In this document: positions 13,448 through 25,143 of the stretch, piece by piece | How positions within the stretch are numbered: position 1 is the stretch's first letter | Layout of the letters: the number at the start of each line of letters is the position of its first letter | Assembly (NCBI GenBank): GCA_905250125.1 | Contig: CAJNOL010000160.1 | Span: forward strand, 17,987-81,986 | Reading direction: 5' to 3' | Length of the DNA: 64,000 nucleotides | Source of the DNA: Rotaria sordida | Taxonomy: Eukaryota; Rotifera; Eurotatoria; Philodinida; Philodinidae | Notes under the pieces: model-generated | Database searches by the model: none | Seen by the model: the letters and a program-made list of their open reading frames with translations, nothing else | Told to the model about the DNA's origin: nothing | Position numbers and translations under genes: made by a program

Positions 13448-13655
13448 GCAACAAAACGAGAGTTGAACAGCTATGATCGAAAGTCTAATATTATCATAGG
13501 AAATAGAGAATGGTGAAATATTTTAGAATTATCAAGCATTGTTTGGACTATCAGTATGTATACATAAAACTTTCTTCAATTCTTCTATAATGTAATATAG
13601 TGCTACTGACACTGTTTTTGATATATCCTAAGTATATTATCTAATTGATTCACAT

Positions 13656-13921
13656 CCAAGGAGGAAAAAGCGAGACTTCGTACTTCGCGTACTTCACTGT
13701 ACTTCAATTGTACTTCACCGTACTTCACTTGTACTTCACTCGTACTTCACTGTACTTCACTCGTACTTCACCGTACTTCACTCGTACTTCACTCGTACNN
13801 NNNNNNNNGTACTTCACTCGTACTTCACCGTACTTCACTCGTACTTCACTCGTACTTCACCGTACTTCACTCGTACTTCACTAGTACTTCAGAAGTACGA
13901 AGTCTCGCTTTTCCCCCCTTG
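13656..13921. repeat. Inverted-repeat element with a CGTACTTCACT tandem core and assembly gap
   Basis: The core (about 13680-13890) is roughly twenty head-to-tail copies of a 10/11-bp unit, CGTACTTCAC(T). Ten Ns at 13799-13808 mark a place the assembly could not resolve, so copy number is unknown. The array is bracketed by inverted repeats of about 30 bp: AAAGCGAGACTTCGTACTTC on the left, and its reverse complement on the right, with G-rich outer ends. The open frames across the array are artefacts of the repeat. Confidence 0.8.
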
Positions 13922-15212
13922 ATACAGCTAATTATAGATAATAAATCATTTAGATAATTAAATGATCAATCGATATCGTCCGTTAGAAATGTGTTGATAC
14001 GCTTTGATAGAGTTCTCCTAGTGATGAATTTTGCCATATCTGCCTTTCAATTAGTTTTCTATTTGCATCAGCTGATTGATTGAAACATGAATTTTAGAAT
14101 TCATAGGCACAGAAAGAAACACTGATTTCAGTAAAACGTAGATGTCATTACGAAAAAAGCGATTTCTAAGGAAACGAAAAATCGTTTATTCATTTTTCTG
14201 AGATATCGTTTTTTCAAAAATCGAGATTTCATGCTTTGCATCGTGTTTGTATTCGAGTTTCACTCGAATACCATCTAGTTTCTAATATCTTTCAGTATTG
14301 ATTTGCATATATATAATTGATCATTCATAAAAAATGCCAAGTACCATAAGAGTAAACAGTATAAACAACATACTAGTTGTATTTTCAGCATCATTGAACT
14401 GATTTTCAATATTTCAAATCTTGTTATCCATCAATAACTAAGAGAACCGAACAATGAATGAATGATTTCCTTTCTGAAGTACATCGGTGTCATGATGTAA
14501 AAAAGACGTGCATCTAAGGTTACAATCAATAATGTAATTCAATTACAAAAAACTTATTAGAGATAGTCTAATCTCACATTTATCTCCGTTTTTGGTTATC
14601 TCCAATCAATGAATCGATAAGTAACTAACTGATTATTGTATATATGTATTATGGTGGAAAAATTCTAGTTAACTTTAACAATTTAATCAGTTAATTAATT
14701 GAGAAAAATTTTATTTTCTATTATTAGTATTAGAAAAATTGTTTTCTTTGTACTATGAAACTAATAAAATCTTTGTAAATCTTTTCTTATCATTACATCT
14801 CATTTAAAACAATTCAACAAAATAAATGATGAGAATTAATGAACAAATGAGGAACTCTTGGAAAATGATCTATCGCTTTTGAGATGAGTTATACTTCATT
14901 TCGTAGACTTTGATTGATACTCGAGAAAGTCTAAAAGGATCTATGTCCATGAATCTTTCTACATAAATTGTTCAACAAAATGCTACGATCGTCTCAGACG
15001 ACTTACAAAACTGACATTGAAATCTAAATTTTACACTAATGAAATTTTGAATGGCAAAAGTTCGTCATCTGAATATGAGACTTTCTAGGATATTCTAATC
15101 TGAAATATAAATGTAAAAAGAAAATTTATTTCTTCTCATAAAAGAACTATCAATATTGATATTATTAGATAAGAGATACTAGAAAATCTAATGTTCGTGC
15201 TAGAATTGAAGA
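13922..15212. other. Gene-free AT-rich spacer
   Basis: No gene, RNA or named repeat supported. A short segment around 14156-14235 has alternating AAATCG/CGTTTT motifs that could fold, but the arms are imperfect. Confidence 0.4.
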
Positions 15213-15530
15213 GAACTGGATGTCAGCTCAATAACTTAACAACGGCAACAACTATCGACCAGCAATTTTCAGCTATTGAAAGAGAAGAACTCTGAATGTC
15301 TTTTTTTGTCGGATACTATATAAGACAAAATAATTTTGTCAAAATTACATTGAAATGGAACACATTGTTTTCATGCACTTTTTTAAATATTTTGCAAAGA
15401 TAATCGATATTAAAATTATTTTGTCTTATATAGTATCAAACAAAAAAAGATACTCGAACTTCTGCTCTTCTGGTTGTTAGCGATTGCAAGTCAATAGTTG
15501 TTGTCGTTGCCGAGTTATTGAACTTACATC
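15213..15530. mobile_element. Foldback/MITE-like element with about 125-bp inverted arms
   Basis: The left arm, containing GATACTATATAAGACAAAAT, is repeated inverted in the right arm at about 15410-15440. Outer parts of the arms, with GGCAACAACTATCGAC on the left and its relative at about 15495-15512 on the right, also match. The loop is about 60 bp. Non-coding. Direct flanking duplication not evident. Confidence 0.55.
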
Positions 15531-16377
15531 TACCCTTCTTTAATTTTAGCACGGGCATTGTTTATGTACAACAAAATTTGAAGCCAGAAATTGATTTTAA
15601 AGGTGATCGATGTAAGACCACAGTATTCTATTGAAAAATTCATTAAAAAGTCAATGACCGAATAGAAAAGATTCATGATCATAAATCTTTATTGATTTTC
15701 TCTCATAACAACCATAACAAAGTAAGACTTATCTCCAAAGCGATTTATTACTTAGCAAGTTTCTTTGATAGGTTGATGAGAAAAAAAATCTGTTATCAAT
15801 AAAATTTTGTAAAAATCTTTATAAATCAATCAGGTATTTAAATAAACAAGAAAATGTTCTTTTATTTTTGTGTTAAATTAATATCATAAAAGCTTTCATC
15901 TATGTATTTTTTATTCATGACCATATGTAGTATAAATACTATTATAAGTACCATAAAAATCTACTAAACAATTCTGGCATATACTAATCTGACCATCGAC
16001 AGACATGCCATCGCCTACATAAGAAAAGCAAGATAGAATGATAAATAATTGCTATTCTTTTTTTTTTTTTTCTTTCTTTTCCTTGTCTTAGATATATTAT
16101 GTGCTCATATTTCTCGAACCATCGGGCATCAGTCGTAGCTCGATATAGAACAGCACCACTGTTCCCGAATAATTCTACAGTTATGCATGCGTATACTACT
16201 TATATGCGAATAGCAAGACAGGGAGAGAGAGAGAGAGAAAAATAAACATCCGGTCGGTTTTTTTTTGTATATCCTATATAGGTTATCCAGCGCAAAAGAA
16301 AAAGAAAAAAAAAAGGAAACTTACATCTTTTCATCTATCTATAATAGTAGAGAATAATTACATTTGTACTGTTTTAG
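15531..16377. other. Upstream region of the troponin T-like gene
   Basis: Spacer with a GA-rich microsatellite near 16221-16240 and several T-rich tracts. The GC content rises slightly around 16110-16260, as in a promoter region, but no specific element can be named. The N-terminal exons expected for a full troponin T are not recognisable here. Confidence 0.4.
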
Positions 16378-17605
16378 CTGTACATATCAGCAATTCTTTT
16401 CTCGCCGCAGCAGTAGAACTTTAACAAGAGTAAGTCGATACAAAATATATCATTTTTTGTGTAAGAATATCTTTTTTTTTTTTTTGTTTGTTCAGTGTCA
16501 AGTGGTTCAGCATTTAGTAATGTACTCAAAGCTAAGGAAGATTTACAAAAATCTTCTGAACAATTAGAACAAGAAAAACGATCACTTCTTTCACAACGTA
16601 TACCAGCATTACAAGTTGAAGGAAAATCAAAGGAAGAACTTGTTGAAAAGGTTATAATGATTAATTTTATTCTTAAAATTATTATATTCCTTTTTTTTGT
16701 TTTTTTTACAGGCAAAACAATTACATAATCTTCTTCATCAATTACATGGTTCTATTTATGAATTAACAGAACGATTTGAACGACAAAAATATGATGTTAG
16801 TAATCGGATAAAAATTTTTTTTTTCTTATTTTAAATAAATATAAACGATTTTATTTAGATGATTGAATTAGGTGAACGTGCTCGTCAAATTGAGAAAGGG
16901 TAAAAATAAATGATTATATTTAATTAATTACATTGATTTATTTTTATAGAAAAGCTAAAACACGTAAATCAAATATTGTTCATACTGGTCTTGGTGGTGG
17001 TATGTAAGTATTCACAAAATTTTATTATAAAAACAAAACAAAAAAAGAAAGATTTTCTTTTTAATTAATTTCAGGTTTTCTGGTGTCAATGATGTTACAC
17101 AAGGAGCACCGGTTTGTAATTCTAATAGAATTTTTCTTTGTTCAATAGTTTTTATTTTTTTTGGATTTTAGCAAAAAGTATCACTTTTCAGTCGATATGA
17201 ACGTGGTAAGTTATCTATTATTAATATAATAATGATATGAAAATAAATTTTTACTTTAGTTACCGATCGTCGTACATACAAAGATCGTCGTGGTGTTTGG
17301 GCTGCAGAAAAAAAAGAAGCTGAGTTTGCTCCTGAACGTCCAAAAGCTAAAATAAAACATAATACACCACCTCCTGAAGAAAATCCATTACGTAAAAATA
17401 AAGGTGGTGCTCAATCTAAAAGTGAAGAAAAACAGGAAGTAAAACTCGTAAGTTATAATTGATAAAAAAAAAATTCATGTGAATTATTTTATGTGTTTTT
17501 TTTCTTTAGGGTTCTGGACCTACTCACGAAGAAGCCGCAGCTGAAGAAGAACCTGCTGAAGAAGAACCAGCAGCAGCGCAAGAAGAGGAAGAAGAAGAAG
17601 AATAA
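16378..17605 (+). CDS. Troponin T-like thin-filament protein (short form)
   Basis: Exons: 16378-16429 (5' UTR plus the A of ATG), 16496-16650, 16712-16795, 16859-16899, 16950-17003, 17075-17111, 17172-17205, 17260-17447, 17510-17605; 229 residues. Troponin T anchors the troponin complex to tropomyosin in striated muscle. The core KSKEELVEKAKQLHNLLHQL followed by FERQKYDMIELGERARQIEK fits the troponin T region that forms the coiled coil with troponin I. KVSLFSRYERVTDRRTYKDR matches the protostome KYERR.D.R.Y segment, and the tail ends in a Glu run as in insect troponin T. The N-terminal tropomyosin-binding half is missing, so the protein is short next to about 260-400 residues in the family. 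The start codon appears split by intron 16430-16495 (A|TG), with an in-frame TAG at 16414 upstream. One donor, GTTATA at 16651, is weak. Confidence 0.75.
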
Positions 17606-20600
17606 ACTAATAGATTAAATGACAATTATACCTTCTTATCATTTTAATCCTCGTTTTTTTTTCTGATTTTTCCTTATTCTTATAAATTTTATTGAATATC
17701 TAATAAATAAATGAGTTTATTCTTCAGCAGATATAATTATCTTCATAATCTTTTTGCATATGAATTTTTTGTTTTTAGTTTAATTTCACTTTGATATCAG
17801 TGATTTATTAGATCATATAGAATATTATATGTATTTATTGAACATATTAACGAAATAGAAAATATTTTCATTGATAAATTCCAAAATATATTTGTCGACA
17901 TATTTGATGTTTATGATCATTTTAAGTATTATCATTATCTTCATCTATTGGCAAAAACATATAGTTGAATAGTTGATGATTGATTCGAAATTTGCCTATT
18001 CATTTCAATAATAAGAAGTGATAATGGTATTATTTTATAAATAAACTATAAAATTTTCTATATTACATATCAAATTATAATTCATTATAAGATCAATAGA
18101 AAAATCTGTTTGAATTTTATTTGATTGATAAGTTTTTGTTTGAATTTGAAATATTATTATTGAATAAGATATCACAAATATTGAAATTAAATTGATTAAA
18201 TAATAGACAAAGAAAAACTAGAATCAACATGTATATTGAATGTAATGAACTATACAAATGATATCATGTGTATCATTTATTATTACTTGATCGATCAAGT
18301 TACATGAATTATTGCTTTTTATGAAGAATTTTTATATGTATAGGAAAAAAAAGGAATGCTTAAGAGCGCATAAATGAATTGTTAAAATGTATATATATAT
18401 TATAAACGATTGATTTAACTTTTATCAATGAATTTTTTAATAATCTAAATTTATCTCTATATGATATCGAAGTTCAGGTTTATGTAGTACAATTCTTTAC
18501 TGATTCAGATCTTTAAATGGAAGAAATATATAGATCCTTTAAAGTTTGTTATATGCCTCATTGCTATTGCTGACACTTATATGCCTTTTCTTGCAATATA
18601 TGATTGATATATTGGATAGCTCTATTATATTCTACTAGAACTATATTCCATCAATCGTTAGTTGCATAAAGATGTTTTATTAAGATAGTTCTGAAAGCAT
18701 TGTAAAAAAAAAAAGTTGATTAGTTTTTTTTTTCTTGATTTTTTTTATTAATCAAATTTTTTTCTATAAAAAAATTCAATCCAAAAACAATACTAAATGT
18801 TGCTTGATGTTTATTCCAAAAGATTGGTTATATCGATATTAAGATAATCGATAGTAATTTTTGATAGAGTATTTTTAATATTACTACTAAATCTTTTTTA
18901 TTACAAAATTTTTTTTTACTTTAGTCAATATGTTATAAGATAATATCAGTTAATTTATGTATTAAATTATTTTTTGTAAGTTATTCTTCAAAAAAAAAAA
19001 AAAAAAGGTTATTTCATATTTTTAATTAACATATATTTTAAACATTTTTCAAACTGCTCTAAGCCGATAATCTTATCACACTGTCAAAAGTCATCATTCG
19101 AACTTGATATAATTGATCTGTTTTGTTTTTTTATGATACAACAATGTTTAGTCAAACTTCTCTTGTAATGACAACGACTACTATCTCGTTTTTTTTTCTC
19201 CTGCTGTGTGTTTGTTCTTACTCTCTCGTTTATCCTTTCTTCTGCTCATATTTCTTCCTCGTTCTTTCTCTTTCTTCTTTATAAATCTGTGTTGTGTGAA
19301 GTACACATTATTCTAGAGATATGGATTAGTCAATAAATATCGTCACGGAGCCTAGTGGTAAGCTATTCCTTCAGTTTGTCGTTACAGAATGAATTAAATC
19401 TTCATATGACTTATGGAAATTCTTCTTGCACGGCACGATAGAATCGCTCGATAATACCAAATGATGGAAAATTAGATAAATCAGCACATGTTTCAGGTAA
19501 TTTTAACATGATACTGTGGTGTTTTATAGAAGGAAAGTTCGAAAATAAATTATCAATTGATCTTACACATTTTGTTTTTTTGTCGTTTATATAATTGATA
19601 AGCAATTCGTTCATAACAATAAATTATTATCGTTTTATTTAGATATAACATTTTGTGATGAACTATCTTAGAGATTTGAAGAGATTGTGGATAAAGAGAA
19701 TAAGTCCATTCACACCTATATTATCCAATCATAATTTCATAGGATTTCATTGCAGATCCAATAAATCAAGTTACTAGTCTCGTTCTACTTTACTGGATTC
19801 ATTTAGTTTTTTATTTAATAAAAATACGAATTACCCAATTGATGATAATCTAAGTCTTATAGATATGACGAATCAATACTTCTCCATATCGATCTCTCTA
19901 AAAAACTACTATTCATATGTAATCATAATGTTTAATATGAACTTGTCGTGGAATAATAATTTGTCATACAAATATGACTTCAATCTGTAGTCATACATTT
20001 ATGAAGTTACTCTTATTTAACAATGATCTCAATGAAACATGTATATATAATGTCATTTATAAATTTATTATTGTATTCGATACCAACCGGAACTCTATTG
20101 GTATTCAAAATCATTGAATCTTAAATATATAGAACGATTTGAATTAATTATAAATACTAATAGAGATGAGTAAATTATAAAAGAAAATTAAAAAGGAAAA
20201 AAAACCGATAACAATAAGATATTATGGATTTATTTGATTTATTGTAATGACTACTATGAAAAATATAAATTATAATCGATTCGATCACCTAGCTTCGCTT
20301 TCTAAATTCTTTCTCAATGAAAACTAATAATCTTTCATAAATAGAAATTCCTTGAACCACATTTCACACTTATATTAATTGAAGATAAATATTCTAGTAC
20401 TAAAGCATATCTTTTTTCGATCAGGATTTTGGCTGAAACGGAGCGTAAAAAACATTTGATAAAATCTATTTTCATTTTCTTGATTTTACTCATCTAGTAA
20501 TTAACGGGTAGCATAGATTAAATTGAACAATGTCATTTTCTGTTTTTTTGTTTGGGTTATTTCGATACACTTTCAGAAAGTCATTCTATAATTATTTGAT

Positions 20601-21872
20601 AGTGAATTTTTACTCTACAAAAATATATATCAAAAGATGCAGAATTTTGTGAAGAATTTGATGATATGCTTGCCATTTCATCAAACTGTTGTTAAAAAAA
20701 TCACTTTTCCATTTTTTTTTGGCTATCGCAGTTGAATGATTAAGGAAGTATTAATATTTAAAATTTTGCTTCAATAAACAAAAAACTTACTTGAACAAAG
20801 CTTGTTAGAGCAGCATCTTTGGAGTTGAAATATGTAACTCACATACATTTTCGTACATTAAACATTGCTTCACTATTATTAGTGCTCATGTTAGTTCCTT
20901 AACTCTAAACTTGTTTGTCTCTTTGATCTCAAAATTTCAACTAATGTTGTTTCGATATGTAAATCATATATGGAAGTTTCAGAAAAGTCTTCTGAGATTT
21001 TATCAGAACCTCTCTGTTTGTTTATGCAAACATCCAACTATGATCAAGATAAAATTCTAGTATGCTCCTGAATTCTGTTAGGTTCGGAACAATCCATAGT
21101 AAGAATCCTTCTACTTAATGATGTTGAGGTTTTACTCAACACTGATATTAACATTCGACTTGTGATCTGAAGATTAGCAAATCTTGAACGAAACTGAGCT
21201 AAAATCTTGATGAAAACTTTATATCCATCTTTAAAGATCCTGGACATGATCAGCTATAAATATTGATAGGATCCTGAAAATCAAATTCTAAATAAACTCT
21301 AAGCACAAACCTGAAAGGATCTAAACAGTATCCTTGTATGTTCCTATCTAGGTTCTAATCATGGACTGGTATTGTCTAATAAGGATCGGAAAATGTTTGT
21401 TACAAAAAATTCGAAGCAGAATTCTGATCGAAACTTGACAGGATTTATTCGTTTAAGTTTCTGATGAATCTTATTCTATACTTGTTAAGATCCTTCATTG
21501 ATATAATCGTAACTCTAGATAGAATCCTCGTGTCAATATCGAGAATAGATCTTGACTAAATTCGGTCTGTTATTCTTATGAGGACTCTGACAAGGATCGA
21601 GAGTAAATCCTAATAAGATTCTGTACTCTTAACTCAGAAACAAGTCTGAGCAGGAACTTCGATATTGATTTTCTTATGGAGTTATATGACACAGATGGAA
21701 CTTGAAAGTGCCAAAATCTCATCACTCAAATCACCCCTTTTCATCAAACATAGTCTTTACCGGATATTGGGATGTTCCTGAAAAAAAAACGAACGTTTGC
21801 GAAGCCTTTTCTAGCGAATACAATACTCTATGAAGCTTAACATTTTGTAGATAATAGACGTCTATGATTTTA
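17606..21872. other. Long AT-rich intergenic stretch
   Basis: No gene supported. AATAAA at about 17702-17708 may end the troponin transcript. Between about 21040 and 21660 the DNA is littered with AGGATC/AGGATT and TCCTGA words at irregular 20-40 bp spacing, like the remains of an old tandem repeat. A CT-rich tract lies at 19220-19280. Short open frames here lack coding character. Confidence 0.4.
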
Positions 21873-22800
21873 ATGGGTGGTCCGAAAGTTTCCGCACAAA
21901 ATGTTTCTTCATTTTTCGACCGACTAAGTATGTCAGTAGAAACTTTCAAACAATGTGTTAGATTCAGAATTTTATGTTCTTTCAGAATTTATGCTCCGAA
22001 TTTTTATAGGACTCATAGTTTAGGAGTTATGAGCGAATCTTTGGAAGGCTTAAAAATAAAGTTTGGATGGAAGCAGTTGAATTAACAGATCCAAAGAACT
22101 AAAATTTGATCGTATGTCTTTTGGAATTGATTTTCTGCTCTTTTTCACCAACCTTTCTCGGCATTATCTTATTTCCGTCGTAAAGACGTCCAATTTAGCT
22201 TAGCCCAAGTTCGTTTTCCTTGATTACATGGCGTTTTGAACTTTTTTGGATCAGCATCTTGACAACATACATCCTTCTCAACAATAATATCCCTTATTGA
22301 ACTTCTTCTATTATCAATTTTATACATAGCGTCAAGGGCGAGTCCGTTCTTTACAAAGTGAGCTAAGAACTGAGCATCTCGTAGCATTTTTTCAGAAATA
22401 ATCAAGCTCTGTTTGACAGTCTGGAAACCAGGGAATTTCGAAAACGTCTCTGTGTCTCTTACTAAAACTCTCATTACTCAGAGAAGCCTCATTGTAAATT
22501 AATGACCAGGCCATCATTTTGTAGAGAAATGTTTACTCTTTCTTTGCGGGTATCTGAAATAAATTTTACGTTTACTTTGGACGTTTTTTTGTGCACTGAA
22601 ACCTATCCAAACTTTATTTGTAAGCCTTCCAAAGATTCGCTCATAACTCCTAAACTATGAATCCTACAAAAATTCGGAGCATAAATTCTGAAAGAGCATA
22701 AAATGCTGAATCTAACCCTTTGTTCGAAAGTTTCTAGTGACATATTTAATCGGTCGAAAAATGAAGAAACATTTTGTGTGGAAACTTTCGGACCACCCGT
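21873..22800. mobile_element. 928-bp Tc1/mariner-type inverted-repeat element flanked by TA
   Basis: Ends read ATGGGTGGTCCGAAAGTTTC on the left, with the inverted counterpart GGACCACCCGT at the right end. TA dinucleotides lie immediately outside at 21871-21872 and 22801-22802. Inverted arms run about 215 bp (21873-22090 and 22590-22800). TA target sites and a GGTGG..CC start are typical of the Tc1/mariner superfamily. The interior holds a 101-codon minus-strand open stretch at 22169-22474 that I do not recognise; it may be a transposase scrap. Too short to be autonomous. Confidence 0.75.
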
Positions 22801-22802
22801 TA

Positions 22803-24153
22803 CGTCTATAGTTAAAACTTGAGATCTCTATTTCTTGCAAGTTATGAGATATAAAGCCTCAAAATCGCTTGAAATCTTGAATTTTGTCTCTAGGAGCACT
22901 AATCATATACTACAAGGAACTCAACCAACTGAATTGAAAATTTCATTGTACATTTAACTCATCAGTATATGCATCCACAAACAATTTGAGCTTGATCGAT
23001 AATGTCTTTTGTGAGATATTCAGTTCACTATGCACTGTATTTTTCGATATTATATTTTCGGACTTTCGAAAAAAAAAATCATAAAAAATCAACACCTCAA
23101 TAGTTTTTTGCAGCGCCCTGCGCACCAGAACTTATAAAATACTTTCCTGCATCACACGTCCGAAACTGAGTAAACTCTGAGATCAACGATTAAGAATGTT
23201 CGATCGTAGCTTACATAGAACGGCTCTTAAATGGCATTGATTGGAGACAAAAAAAAAATGCGTTCTCTCTTAAACACGTTCAAACCGTAATGTAAGATGG
23301 CGTTTGAAGTTGAAAAAACGCTATACAGATTTCAATTTTCATAGGTACAAAGAAGCAATTGTTCTGTGACTTTAGTGGCTTATTATTGGATTTTTAGTCA
23401 ACATGTGCTCTTAGATTATATTTAATGAACTTATTGATATCGACATTCATGAATTTAGTTTGATATTGTAATTCTTCATTTTTTTTAAAGTTTTATGTAA
23501 CATTAATGACTTACAAGTAAATTATTTTCATTGCATTCCTTTTGTATCTCATGCTTAATTTTGCATATAACATCATGGCCTTCGCGCATCGATGCCAGAC
23601 ACAATTACTATCGCAACAGTTCGCTTATTTGGCTCTCAAATTTCTTTATGTATCGGTCTAAATGACAATCAGCACCGCACATGAATAAACTTTAATCTAT
23701 ATGCAAATTATCAAACTAATGATGTCAATGCTTCTATTTTTCTCTCAACTTGCCAGATGACAAGCATCTTTCTACACATATTTATAATCTTGCTATATTA
23801 ACAACCAGACGTGCAAAGAAAATCAGTAAATCTGAAGAAAACAACTGCAGAATATTATATATATATATATATTTTTCTTGTTTTAATTTTTAAGTTATAA
23901 CGGATGACCATTGTTACAGACATGTTGTTTACATACCTTCATATCGCTTCAGCTGTTACTGTCCGCTTTCTCTCTGTTAATCTTTGGCATTCGCTTCTTC
24001 TCTCTCTCTCTCTGTTCTGTTTTCGTTCTCTTTGTTTACATTCTATGACTCTTTTTTTCTCTCAGTGCGATGCTTTCTATCTTGGGTCGGGGCATTCGAA
24101 ATAAAACCAAACTAAAAGAAAGAAGCAGAAGAGACTTCTAATAACCATTCAAA
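22803..24153. other. Spacer and upstream region of the 7TM receptor
   Basis: No gene supported. Contains a (TA)n run at 23856-23873 and a CT-rich tract at about 23996-24015. The last 100 bp before 24154 are A-rich and probably include the receptor's 5' UTR. Confidence 0.4.
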
Positions 24154-25143
24154 ATGCAAATAGATCTAAAACAAAACATGACCTATGATAGTACTACTCA
24201 ACAAAAGATTTATGTTTCAAAAATTACTCTATCGATGAGATTCAATATTTATCTTGTACATACAATACCATCGTTTATTGCTTATATTATTATCATCATT
24301 TATATATTGACTCACAAAACTCTACGTTCAGCACCAAATAATTATTGTCTTATCATTCTTTTAGTTGTTCAATTTGCTTTCAAAATAATAGATGCTCCAT
24401 TACAGTTATATTTTTATCATCAAGGCAAAGTACTTTTTCAGAATGCTATCTTTTGCTATATATGGCGGCTTATCAATCATAGTGGTTATTCAATAGGTGC
24501 AATGTTACTAGCATGGGCTTCATTTGAACGTCATATCCTTATTTTTCATGATCGTCTTCTTCGTTCAAAATGGAAAAATATATGTTTGCATTATGTACCA
24601 CCTTTTATTATTATTGTCTATGTTCTATGTTTTTATATTTATGCTTTATCTTTCTATTCATGTAAAATTCCACTTAATTTCCAAAGTGTTGCTTGCGGCA
24701 ATGGTTGGATGCAAAATTATCCAGTTCTATCCGCGTGGAGCAAGATGATTCATAATATAATTTCTCCAATATGTATTGCTGTATTTAGTGTTTCACTTTT
24801 AGTTCGTGTTCTTTACTCAAAGCGTCGTCTTCAGCAAACGTTTAGTTGGCGAAAGTATCGTAAAATGGCTTATCAACTTCTTTCGATATCATTTCTTTGT
24901 CTTGGAATCGTTTTACCATATGGTTTATTCATCTTCTTGAGTCGAGTTGGTGTACGTAATATACCAAAATTGGTAACAGAGTATTTCTCTCTCTTAGGTA
25001 GTTTGATTCCTCTATATTTGCCTTTCATATATTTGACATCATTATCAGAAGTCTGGATTCTAATGAAAAAAAAAGTCCGTTGTGTAACTACTCAACAAAC
25101 GGTTCCCATGACTTTTACTGGTACAAAAATACAACTGAAATAG
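24154..25143 (+). CDS. Intronless seven-transmembrane receptor, rhodopsin-like
   Basis: A single exon of 329 residues. Seven hydrophobic segments can be placed at roughly residues 33-54, 64-86, 103-125, 143-165, 195-220, 235-260 and 272-295. N-terminal NMT is a possible glycosylation site. TM3 begins with a Cys (FCYIWRL) that could pair with one of the Cys residues in extracellular loop 2 (SCKIPLNFQSVACGNGW). At the end of TM3 the family DRY is replaced by FERH, and TM7 has LPFIYL in place of NPxxY. This pattern fits the divergent chemoreceptor-like class A receptors expanded in some invertebrates; ligand unknown. The lack of introns contrasts with neighbours and suggests a retroposed or rapidly duplicating family. 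The alternative ATG at 24178 would shorten it by 8 residues. Confidence 0.75.
   Translation: MQIDLKQNMTYDSTTQQKIYVSKITLSMRFNIYLVHTIPSFIAYIIIIIYILTHKTLRSAPNNYCLIILLVVQFAFKIIDAPLQLYFYHQGKVLFQNAIFCYIWRLINHSGYSIGAMLLAWASFERHILIFHDRLLRSKWKNICLHYVPPFIIIVYVLCFYIYALSFYSCKIPLNFQSVACGNGWMQNYPVLSAWSKMIHNIISPICIAVFSVSLLVRVLYSKRRLQQTFSWRKYRKMAYQLLSISFLCLGIVLPYGLFIFLSRVGVRNIPKLVTEYFSLLGSLIPLYLPFIYLTSLSEVWILMKKKVRCVTTQQTVPMTFTGTKIQLK

Noticed and set aside
13645-13884. YFTRTS-repeat open frame
   Set aside because: It is the translation of the 10/11-bp tandem array and crosses the N gap; not a gene.
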